From contig NZ_RBZU01000019.1 in the NCBI RefSeq assembly GCF_003628125.1, positions 26,348 to 90,347 of the forward strand: 64,000 bases of DNA. Direction: 5' to 3'. The translations under genes and the position numbers were made by a program. Below are positions 57,150-64,000 of this stretch, piece after piece; position 1 is the stretch's first letter; each line of letters starts with the position of its first letter. The DNA is from Pararobbsia silviterrae. GTDB lineage: Bacteria > Pseudomonadota > Gammaproteobacteria > Burkholderiales > Burkholderiaceae. Below the pieces are notes generated by a model. It did not search any database. It had not been told where the DNA came from and saw nothing but the letters and a program-made list of their open reading frames with translations.

Positions 57150-59768
57150 GTGCAGTCTGTCGAGTGTGAGTTTCCTGAACTGTTCGAAGGGCAGGAACGC
57201 ATCGCGAGTAGCCTCGCGCGTTTCAATCTCGTGCACGGCGGCGAGCAGTGCGGCAAGAGCACGACGGCGATCGACGTCCTGCTGCTCTCGCAATTTGGCG
57301 CGCTCAACGGGTATCACGTCGCCTTCTGCGTGCCCGACGAGGCCGCTGTAACGGTCGCCAAGCGGCGCGTCTTCTCCCTCATTCACCACCTCGTCGACGG
57401 GCGTCCCGATCGGCCCCGCGTCGAACTAATCACGGGTGGCTCGATTCGCTTCGTGCGGCTCGATGACGAGCACCTTGAGCTTTGGGACCACCTCGCGCTG
57501 ATCGTCGTCGACGACGCGCAGCTCGTGCCGCGCATCGAGCCGCTCTGGTATGACGTGCTCGAACCTGCGCTCGGGCGCTCGCGCGGCTCGGCCTGGATCT
57601 TCGGAAAGCCCCGCGGCGCGCGCGACGGATTCGCGAGCCTCGCGCGGAACGCCGCCGGCGGCGTGCTATGGGCGGCATACCGCATGCCCACGGAAGAAAA
57701 CCCGTATTTCGACCGCGCGCGCCTCGAAGCGGACCGCGAGAAATTCACAGCAGACCAGTTCGCGCAGGAACGCGAGGGCGTCTTCGTCGACGTGCCGGTG
57801 GCGCTCACCGCGTCACAGTCGATCATCAAGCCTGGCGAGACGTTCCGCGAGTGGTGCATCCGGCTCGGCGAAGAAGGCCTCCACGTCGACGAAAAGCCAT
57901 TCACGCTCGACGATCGCCCGGCGATGCACTTCGTCTACGACCTGATCCCCTCGACCGCCGAAGAGGCGTTCCAGCGCATCGACGTGATCATGAAGTGCAC
58001 GCAGGTCGGGTTCACGGTGTTCGAAATGATGGCGATGCTGTATCTCGCGCTTCGCTTCGCGCCGGCGAAGATCGGCAGCTTCATGCCGTCGAAGGATCTC
58101 GCCGCCGGCAAGTCGTCGAATCGGTTCATGGGCATCGTGCGCACGATGCCGGCCGTGCACTCGATGATGACCGAGACGGCCGCCGAGCACGGCAAGTCCG
58201 GCGAGGGCAACGTCCTTACGCGGAACCTCGGCAACTCCATCTTCTATTTCCTCTGGACGTCCGGCAAGACCACGACCGAGTCGAACCCGATGGACGTGGT
58301 TTCGTTCGACGAAGTGCAGGAAATGAAGATCGCGGCGATGGAGAAAACCCGCGAGCGTATGTCGGCGTCGGCGATCCGCTACACGCTGATGGGATCCACC
58401 GCGAATTGGCCGGACGAGGATATCCACTGGTGGTTCAAGAAGGGCACGCAGTACCAATTTCACACGGACTGCCCCTCATGCCACACAGGGCAGGTTCTCG
58501 ACGATCACTTCCCCAAGTGCGTGGGCTTTGATCCCACGGCGCTGCGTTGGAACCCGCGCGAGGCCGAGGCGGGCATCGTGGGCGAGTACCGGTACCGCTG
58601 CCACGCGTGCGGCGGATGGATCGATGACCCGCAGATCGGCCGATGGATCGCGAAATTCCCAGAGGCTTCGATCCGCTCGCTCCACTTCCCACAGTTCCTG
58701 TCCCCGACGATCTCGCCGCGCGAAATGTACGAGGCGTATCGCGACGCCAAGGACATGAAGAACTTCTACAACCGGAAGCTCGGAAAGCCGTACGTCGATC
58801 CCACACAGGTTCCGGTCAACCTCGAGATGCTCGCCGCGTGCGCGGCGCTCGGGATGAAGCTCGGCGTCGTGTGGGAGGAGCGGGGCCGCGACACGTACAT
58901 GGGCATCGACCAGATGGGGCAATTTAACGCGGTCTTGATCGCGAAGCGGCTGCCGACTGGTCACATGGCGATTATCCACGCTGAGGAAGTCTACGACGCA
59001 GACCCGTTCGCGCGCTGCTCGGTGCTGCTCGAGCGCTATGGCGTGCGCGTTTGCGTCGTCGAAACGCTGCCGAACTACAACGACGCGAAGCGCTTCGCCA
59101 ACCGCCACCCGGGCATCGTGTTCCTCGCCGGCTACGGCAACATGGAAAGCGACATGCTGCGGTGGGGCGACGATCGGGCGAACCGCTCGGAGCGCCGCAC
59201 GGACGACGAGGACCGCGACCAGTACACGGTCACGCTCGACCAATACAAGTCGATGCAGGTTGCCTTCGCGCGGATCTCGAAGCTGGTTTGCGTGTTTCCT
59301 GATCCGAAGGCCCTTATCCAGGAGCTGACCGACGACGGGGACAACGGCAAGGGCGAGCGATCGTTGCGCCCGATCCTCGAGGAGCGCGTGTTTAAGCACT
59401 TCACGCGCACGGCGCTGATCGCCGAGCGCGACGAGGAGGAAAAGAAATTCCGGCGCCGCGTGGTCAAGGTCGGTATCGACCCTCACTTCTCGTACGCGTT
59501 CATGCTGCTCAACGTCGCATGGGCTCGCGCGCACGGTACGGCGTCGTTTCTATTCCCTGACGAGGCGGAGGAGGTTGAAGTGCCCCAAGGAAGCATTGCG
59601 ATCGCGCAGACGCGCGTTCTGGCGGATATCAAGCGGGAGACTGAGGAGGCGGGGGCAGAGAAGTGCGCCGGCTGCGCATCGTTCGACGAGGAGCGGGGGT
59701 GGTGCGAGGAGCGCGAGGTGCTGGTGAGGCCGAGCAGCCCCGCGTGCATCTTGTTTATGGATCGGTAG
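57150..59768 (+). CDS. Large terminase subunit with two ATPase-like domains
   Basis: 872 residues, GTG start. Residues 1-230 form a complete extra ATPase-like domain: Walker A GGEQCGKS (30-37) and Walker B LIVVDD (117-122). From about 260 a GpA-type terminase follows: KCTQVGFT (282-289) where the P-loop Lys of QVGK is Phe, Walker B DVVSFDE (382-388), Cys pairs CPSC and CHACGG, and a nuclease-type Asp587 (MGIDQMG) with a later IDPHFSY. It packages DNA into the prohead. The N-terminal ATPase is unusual. Confidence 0.8.
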   Translation: MQSVECEFPELFEGQERIASSLARFNLVHGGEQCGKSTTAIDVLLLSQFGALNGYHVAFCVPDEAAVTVAKRRVFSLIHHLVDGRPDRPRVELITGGSIRFVRLDDEHLELWDHLALIVVDDAQLVPRIEPLWYDVLEPALGRSRGSAWIFGKPRGARDGFASLARNAAGGVLWAAYRMPTEENPYFDRARLEADREKFTADQFAQEREGVFVDVPVALTASQSIIKPGETFREWCIRLGEEGLHVDEKPFTLDDRPAMHFVYDLIPSTAEEAFQRIDVIMKCTQVGFTVFEMMAMLYLALRFAPAKIGSFMPSKDLAAGKSSNRFMGIVRTMPAVHSMMTETAAEHGKSGEGNVLTRNLGNSIFYFLWTSGKTTTESNPMDVVSFDEVQEMKIAAMEKTRERMSASAIRYTLMGSTANWPDEDIHWWFKKGTQYQFHTDCPSCHTGQVLDDHFPKCVGFDPTALRWNPREAEAGIVGEYRYRCHACGGWIDDPQIGRWIAKFPEASIRSLHFPQFLSPTISPREMYEAYRDAKDMKNFYNRKLGKPYVDPTQVPVNLEMLAACAALGMKLGVVWEERGRDTYMGIDQMGQFNAVLIAKRLPTGHMAIIHAEEVYDADPFARCSVLLERYGVRVCVVETLPNYNDAKRFANRHPGIVFLAGYGNMESDMLRWGDDRANRSERRTDDEDRDQYTVTLDQYKSMQVAFARISKLVCVFPDPKALIQELTDDGDNGKGERSLRPILEERVFKHFTRTALIAERDEEEKKFRRRVVKVGIDPHFSYAFMLLNVAWARAHGTASFLFPDEAEEVEVPQGSIAIAQTRVLADIKRETEEAGAEKCAGCASFDEERGWCEEREVLVRPSSPACILFMDR

Positions 59769-59771
59769 GGG

Positions 59772-60086
59772 TCATCGCCGACGGGCGGAAACTGGGCGCT
59801 TCCGCGGCTTTCTGGCATCTAGTTGCGCTTTGAGCTGTAAGTACTGATTCAGCTCCTTCGGTTCCGGGACGTCTTCCTTACGCCAGAACAGCACCTGTTG
59901 GCCTTTCCAATGCGTGCCCGTCGCCCAGAAGTCCGGGTCACCTGGCATCTTCTCCAAGACCTCCATCCTGAGTGGCTGGTCGCGGCGCCAAGGGACGCAG
60001 GCTCGCAACCGGGCTCCGGTTAGGCCGAACAAGATATCGCCTTCGCGGACAGGTTGCCCATCGAGGTATGCGAGCACGCTACCCAT
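59772..60086 (-). CDS. Small protein of unknown function
   Basis: 104 residues. MGSVLAYLDGQPVREGDILF then ATGTHWKGQQVLFWRKEDVP; basic C-terminus. It follows a small HTH gene and could be paired with it. No family recognised. Confidence 0.5.
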   Translation of the reverse strand: MGSVLAYLDGQPVREGDILFGLTGARLRACVPWRRDQPLRMEVLEKMPGDPDFWATGTHWKGQQVLFWRKEDVPEPKELNQYLQLKAQLDARKPRKRPVSARRR

Positions 60087-60104
60087 GTTGTGTCTCGTCG
60101 ATCG

Positions 60105-60308
60105 TCATGTTGCCTGTTCTCTCATCGTCTGGGTCTTCAGCAAGAAAAGCTCCCAACGAGCAATGTCCATGCGGCGTGTCCCGCGCTCGTATTCGGACCA
60201 GCGCACCGCGCTACTCAGATGCACGAGGCTCGCGGCCTTCGACTGGCTGATACGCGCCGCGCGGCGGACCGCGCGCACTTCGTCACTCGTTGGGGTCTTC
60301 AGGGTCAT
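60105..60308 (-). CDS. Small Xre-like HTH protein
   Basis: 67 residues. EVRAVRRAARISQSKAASLV then AVRWSEYERGTRRMDIARWE is a compact HTH. Downstream of the NAMPT-like gene; it may regulate this operon or act with the next gene. Confidence 0.6.
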   Translation of the reverse strand: MTLKTPTSDEVRAVRRAARISQSKAASLVHLSSAVRWSEYERGTRRMDIARWELFLLKTQTMREQAT

Positions 60309-60338
60309 GTGTCGCTGCGGTGATGGACTATTGGTGCG

Positions 60339-62072
60339 TCATGGCATGATCCCGGTCCAGTCGATGCTGCCTGGCTCGGGGCACTCCCACGACATGGCAA
60401 GGCGATTGCGCATTTGCGCAAGTGTCGTCGTCCGTACCAGTTTCCCATCACGAAAGATCGGCTTAAGCGAGCCGGTATCGAACACGGTAGGGTCTTGCCG
60501 GTCGTACAGCACGTAATCGTCGTCAACGCGGCGCACGCACACCAATCCCTTCGCGGACTTCTTCGTGCCGTCGTCGGTTGCCGGATCCTTGTAAATCTCT
60601 ATCGACTCGCCGCCGACCTCGGCATAGATCGCCTTCAGCGCGAAGCCGAATGTATCGCGTGACACCATGTTGTACGTGTACGAGCCGATGCCGAAAACGA
60701 CGTTGTTCGACGCGAAGCCCTTGTCTGCCAGACGGCGCAGGATGCGCACGCCACGCTCGAGTGTGATCGAATCGCCGTAGATCAGGCCTACGTGACTGTC
60801 GAGTACCTTGAAGCCCTTGTCTGTTCCCGTGCCGCCGTAGATATCCCAGAGGCATTCGACCGCGCCCTTGCGCTCGGCAGCCGTGATCCGACGACCCATG
60901 CCTGCGCGTCCGCACGTGACATATTTTCCTTCTTCGTCGACAACCGGTTGCCCATCGTCGTCGCACATAAGCTCGTCATTTCGGTAACCCGTCAGAATCT
61001 TCACCGGGTCGCCCGAGTCGGGCCTGAACACCACCTTGCACTGGCCGAGCGCATTTGGCCGGCGCGCGAGAATCTCGTCTTTGAGCTCGCGCGCGACGAC
61101 CGTGATCGTGTTCCAGAAATCGAACGAATCGGCGACGATCGAAATCATGCCTTCGGGATAGTCCTCGGTCACAAGCTCGCGGATCACTTCCTGCTCGGCG
61201 ACGCACCGCATTTGCTTCTCGGTGAAAATCTCGTTTCCGCGCTTGCGCTTGAGAGCCGCGAGCACGCGCAGAATCCGAAGCGTCATCACGCTGTGCTCGG
61301 TCGCCGGGATCGAACCCCCGATCAGTTCCTTATCTGCGTCGGCGCCGTAGAAGTCCTCGGCATAGTCGATAGCGGGGATCGTGTCGGTGCCGGTGAATGA
61401 GAGCAAGTGACCGAGGCCGCAACGCATCGCATCGTGCACGCCGCTCATGCCGCGCATCGAGAAATCGTGGCCTTGCCAGCTAACGAAGTCCTCGGGAGCA
61501 CCCGTGAGCCGCGCGAAGTACGTGAGCAGCTTGCGGAATTCAAAGGCAATCGTCGCGACCGTCGACGGCTTCCAGTTCTCGCAGCTGAATAGCGTCTCGA
61601 AGTACGTTGCGAGCCACGAATGCTCGCCTCGGGCAATAAAGATGATCGGCGGCACCTTGATATTCACGCGAGAGCCTTCGGGGAGTGCCCGGATCTCGAG
61701 CGGCAAATATCCGAGGTCGTGCAAGGCCTCGAGCTTCGCCGTCGACACTGCATCCGGTCCGAGTGCGGTGTCCATGCGGCGCTTGAACTTGCGCACGGCC
61801 TTGGCCTTGGGAACGTCGAAGAATCGCTTCCCGAACAGGTCAATGACGAATTCCTGAATCCAGCCCTGCTGGCCGAGCCACACGACCTTTCCGTCGAACA
61901 GCTGCGGCAGGACCGGCGCGTACTTAGCCGAGCGCGGCGTGAAGTTCGCGACGAGCATGTCTAATCCGGCCGGGTACATGCCCGGGTGCCCGGTCTTGTA
62001 GAAGTCGGCGAGGTTGAACGGCACGAGGCCGTTTTGCTTCTCGAGTACGTCGTGATCGATGGGTGCGTTCAT
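60339..62072 (-). CDS. nadV: NAMPT-family phosphoribosyl/ADP-ribosyl transferase
   Basis: 577 residues. Joins nicotinamide to PRPP (making NMN) or, in the NARP1 pathway, to ADPR-pyrophosphate (making NAD). Family motifs: LADFYKTGHPGMYP near the N-terminus, HDFSMRGMSGVHDAM, GTDTIPAIDYA, PATEHSVM (catalytic-type His), ADSFDFWNTI, VFRPDSGDPVKIL, then GVRILRRLADKGFASNNVVF. Operon order is Prs-like gene then this gene, 20 bp apart, a pairing used by phages to restore NAD. Confidence 0.88.
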   Translation of the reverse strand: MNAPIDHDVLEKQNGLVPFNLADFYKTGHPGMYPAGLDMLVANFTPRSAKYAPVLPQLFDGKVVWLGQQGWIQEFVIDLFGKRFFDVPKAKAVRKFKRRMDTALGPDAVSTAKLEALHDLGYLPLEIRALPEGSRVNIKVPPIIFIARGEHSWLATYFETLFSCENWKPSTVATIAFEFRKLLTYFARLTGAPEDFVSWQGHDFSMRGMSGVHDAMRCGLGHLLSFTGTDTIPAIDYAEDFYGADADKELIGGSIPATEHSVMTLRILRVLAALKRKRGNEIFTEKQMRCVAEQEVIRELVTEDYPEGMISIVADSFDFWNTITVVARELKDEILARRPNALGQCKVVFRPDSGDPVKILTGYRNDELMCDDDGQPVVDEEGKYVTCGRAGMGRRITAAERKGAVECLWDIYGGTGTDKGFKVLDSHVGLIYGDSITLERGVRILRRLADKGFASNNVVFGIGSYTYNMVSRDTFGFALKAIYAEVGGESIEIYKDPATDDGTKKSAKGLVCVRRVDDDYVLYDRQDPTVFDTGSLKPIFRDGKLVRTTTLAQMRNRLAMSWECPEPGSIDWTGIMP

Positions 62073-62092
62073 TGTTGTGTCTCTGGTTTGAG

Positions 62093-62908
62093 TTAGACCA
62101 CGGTGCAGCGATCGTCGCTGATCCAGTTGTTACGCGTGAAAACCTGCGCATATCCCTCGAGCAGCACGTCGAGTCCCTTGCTGAAAATGCCGTGTGTGAC
62201 GTAGAGGAAAAGCTGGTGGCGCGTGCCCTGCGTGTCCTGCTTAGCTTTGATGGCGCTCGCCAATTCGATAAAAGTCCGTCCACCGTCGCAGATGTCGTCG
62301 ACGACAAGCAAGGGCAATTCGGGAAGGTCGCCGAGGACCTCGGTGCCCGTGATCTGACCGGTTCGTGTGTCGCGCACCTTGTCCGCAAATACGACTTCCA
62401 GATCGAAGGCCGAGGCGAGCTTCAGGACGCGTTTGCGTGCCCCCGCATCGGGTGCCACTAGCGCGACCTTCGTGCCGATTCGGTCGATCACCGCCGAGAG
62501 AGGCAGAACCGGGTCGGCGATCTGGACACGCTCGAGCAGCGCGGGCACGACGTCGCTGTGCGGATCCTCAATGAGCACGCGGCTGTATTTCTGGGCGTTG
62601 ATCAGGTCACAAAACACCTTGGCGCTCAGCGACTCTCCCCGGTTGGCCACGCGATCCTGGCGTGCATAGGGGACATAGGGCATGTCAAGGATGATGCCGG
62701 CCGCCGGATAGGCGCGGCGCAGCGCGTCAGTGATCATGATCAGCGCCATGACGTCGGCCGAGCTTTTCAGTCCTGCGCTGATCAGCAGCCCGCGGGGCGC
62801 GACGGCGTCTGCCTGAACGGTTGCGTGGATCTCGCCACCGGGGAACGTGAGGGTCTTTACGTCGAGCTTCCTATAGCCTGTTTCGGTAACTACGGATACA
62901 TCGATCAT
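62093..62908 (-). CDS. prs: Ribose-phosphate pyrophosphokinase-like enzyme (Prs or Adps)
   Basis: 271 residues, shorter than cellular Prs (about 315). YVPYARQDRVANRGESLSAK, DPHSDVVPALLE (D-x-H) and LLVVDDICDGGRTF (PRPP/phosphate loop; cellular form DDMIDTGGT) identify the family. It transfers pyrophosphate from ATP to ribose-5-phosphate, or to ADP-ribose in Adps enzymes. The altered phosphate loop and short ends fit a specialised phage version. Partner of the NAMPT-like gene. Confidence 0.85.
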   Translation of the reverse strand: MIDVSVVTETGYRKLDVKTLTFPGGEIHATVQADAVAPRGLLISAGLKSSADVMALIMITDALRRAYPAAGIILDMPYVPYARQDRVANRGESLSAKVFCDLINAQKYSRVLIEDPHSDVVPALLERVQIADPVLPLSAVIDRIGTKVALVAPDAGARKRVLKLASAFDLEVVFADKVRDTRTGQITGTEVLGDLPELPLLVVDDICDGGRTFIELASAIKAKQDTQGTRHQLFLYVTHGIFSKGLDVLLEGYAQVFTRNNWISDDRCTVV

Positions 62909-62923
62909 TGTTCAGTCCTGTTG

Positions 62924-63334
62924 TCAGAAGAGTTCGCCTTGAGCGGCGTTCGGGATTGCTGGTTTGATTGCTGCGGGGAGGCCTGCACGGCGTCGCGCGA
63001 TCCCCTGTACTGCCTCGCGTATCGATAGGGCTTCGCCATCCTTCAACACGCGGCGATGGCCTTCTTCTGTGCCCTTGGGGTGCTCGGGGCAGTAGTCGTA
63101 CGTGTCCCACGTTCCGGTCCGGCCCATCTTTATGTGGATGACCCCGCGACGTTCGGCGTGCTTCGTGCACAGGGGCATGTCACACGTGTGCACAAAATCC
63201 CGGCTCGGGATGCGCTCGACCTTTCCCGTCTTGATGCCGATCGCCTCGGACCGATAGCCCCTCCCCAGCACGTGGTCGCATAGCTGCGTGGCGGGGAGCG
63301 CGCAATAGAAGCAAGTCTGTTGCTGCCGTGGCAT
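62924..63334 (-). CDS. Zinc-binding protein of unknown function
   Basis: 136 residues from ATG 63334 (overlaps the upstream stop). Cys/His clusters TCFYCALPATQLCDHVLGRG and CDMPLCTKHAERRG, then DYCPEHPKG. Zinc-ribbon family common in phages. In the NAD operon, 15 bp before the Prs-like gene. Confidence 0.55.
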   Translation of the reverse strand: MPRQQQTCFYCALPATQLCDHVLGRGYRSEAIGIKTGKVERIPSRDFVHTCDMPLCTKHAERRGVIHIKMGRTGTWDTYDYCPEHPKGTEEGHRRVLKDGEALSIREAVQGIARRRAGLPAAIKPAIPNAAQGELF

Positions 63335-63585
63335 CAAAGCGCCTCGCGCCGGACCCAATTCGCCGGATCAATGAGGCGCCCAGCTTGCAAATCAAACATC
63401 GGATCGAAAGGTCGCATGCACGACAGGCAAACGACCGGGTCGGACAGCTCTACTCGCGTGCCGTCGAGTCGCTCGAAGTCAGGGGCAAATATCCGCTCGC
63501 CCGACAGGGGAACGGCTACCCTGAAAAATGCGGGCTTCCCGCACACAGGATCGATGAAGGCGAACGGATGCGTTTCGACGCTCAT
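63334..63585 (-). CDS. Small protein of unknown function
   Basis: 83 residues. IDPVCGKPAFFRVAVPLSGE and DPVVCLSCMRPFDPMFDLQA; Cys pairs suggest zinc binding. ATGA/TGATG overlaps with both neighbours. Confidence 0.5.
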   Translation of the reverse strand: MSVETHPFAFIDPVCGKPAFFRVAVPLSGERIFAPDFERLDGTRVELSDPVVCLSCMRPFDPMFDLQAGRLIDPANWVRREAL

Positions 63586-63986
63586 GCCGGATCCTGGAAG
63601 AGCTTCACGGGCTTCGCATATTCGTCGAAGTGATGCTTAACGATCCGAAGCTTTCCGTCCGCCGACGCGCGCGAGCGAAGCGCGAAGCCGATGCATGCGA
63701 TGGTGTTCTGCGCTCGCTCGAGTGTTTTCCTCAGGCGTTCCTGCGCGTCGGTCGGTGCAAACAGGCGGGGCGTACCCACCTCGATAAACACCTTCCCAGC
63801 GTCCCAATCGAATCCCTCGTGGATCGAAACGACGTTTTTGGCCGGCGTGCCGCCGACCGATGCAAATCCTGGGTCAAACGGGACGACCAGCCGTGTTTCG
63901 CGGCGCGCGCGCGCGCGCGCGGCGATCGCAGCCAGGCGCTCGGACGCCTCCGCGACGCTCATTGGTGCTTGTTCGGGGCGTGACAT
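63582..63986 (-). CDS. Protein of unknown function
   Basis: 134 residues. Ala/Arg-rich helix at the start (SERLAAIAARARARRETRLV), then VFIEVGTPRLFAPTDAQERL and a basic end. Its ATG overlaps the stop of the partial upstream gene (TAATG). Confidence 0.5.
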   Translation of the reverse strand: MSRPEQAPMSVAEASERLAAIAARARARRETRLVVPFDPGFASVGGTPAKNVVSIHEGFDWDAGKVFIEVGTPRLFAPTDAQERLRKTLERAQNTIACIGFALRSRASADGKLRIVKHHFDEYAKPVKLFQDPA

Positions 63987-64000
63987 TAGAAAAGGGCTCC
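63986..64000 (-). CDS. C-terminal end of an upstream gene (partial)
   Basis: On the minus strand the last codons read GALF then TAA, overlapping the next ATG. Only the tail of the gene lies in the window. Confidence 0.35.
   Translation of the reverse strand, partial: GALF

Overview
The window is 64 kb of GC-rich, gene-dense DNA from a temperate tailed phage that appears to be kept as a plasmid (a phage-plasmid). It carries late virion and lysis genes, a terminase, a lysogeny switch and a homologous-recombination module. It also carries a TrfA-type plasmid initiator beside an iteron array and a ParA partition operon. No integrase is visible. Base composition, frequent GTG/TTG starts, the TrfA/ParA pair and the many gene types shared with Burkholderia phages suggest a Burkholderia-like betaproteobacterial host; this is inference.

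Layout. 1-5680 (+): end of the tail/baseplate cluster (gp25/LysM, baseplate J, gpI-like protein, tail fibre, DUF4376 chaperone, papain-like enzyme). 5797-7879 (+): lysis cassette (membrane protein, GH24 endolysin, holin, nested spanins), closed by a strong terminator. 8009-9992: small genes and a HigBA toxin-antitoxin pair with a clear promoter/operator. 10050-12728 (-): TrfA initiator, an 11-iteron origin, ParA and a ribbon-helix-helix partner. 12885-18484 (-): recombination operon (DUF1364 nuclease, SSB, SMC-like ATPase, RecT, PD-(D/E)XK exonuclease). 18656-19823: divergent CI-like and Cro-like switch. 20217-24880 (+): replication proteins, a DUF1064 nuclease, zinc-binding proteins, HU and an Ig-like protein. 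25030-26557: a tRNA and tRNA-like RNA region. 26584-40445 (-): a 14-kb early operon of 22 mostly overlapping accessory genes (Gp37/Gp68, Lar, DUF4031, SPFH protein, cytosine methyltransferase, many unknowns). 40678-51871 (mostly +): HTH/terminase-small-like protein, resolvase, two adenine-type methyltransferases, lipoprotein, PP2A-like phosphatase, MmcB-like nuclease and a Gp49-DUF2829 (Tad2-like) fusion. 51876-53337 (-): small genes. 53442-59768 (+): virion proteins and an unusual large terminase. 59772-64000 (-): NAD salvage/anti-defence operon (Prs-like and NAMPT-like) with small genes.

Two regulatory networks can be read from the DNA. First, a 16-bp element, GTCGTGAY-NNN-A-NNN-T, lies 30-66 bp ahead of nine rightward genes or gene blocks, mostly late ones and often just after a terminator; it looks like a phage-specific promoter. 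Second, palindromes related to AATTCTGC-N7-GCAGAATT overlap sigma-70-like promoters at the CI/Cro switch, the tRNA region, the big leftward operon and the methyltransferase/resolvase divergence. They are probably CI/Cro operators.

The main accessory theme is survival inside a defended host. There is an NAD-rebuilding gene pair, a DUF2829/Tad2-type signal-sponge domain, three stand-alone DNA methyltransferases, a Lar-type restriction-alleviation protein, a toxin-antitoxin pair, a phage tRNA set that includes an initiator-like tRNA, and an SPFH membrane protein.
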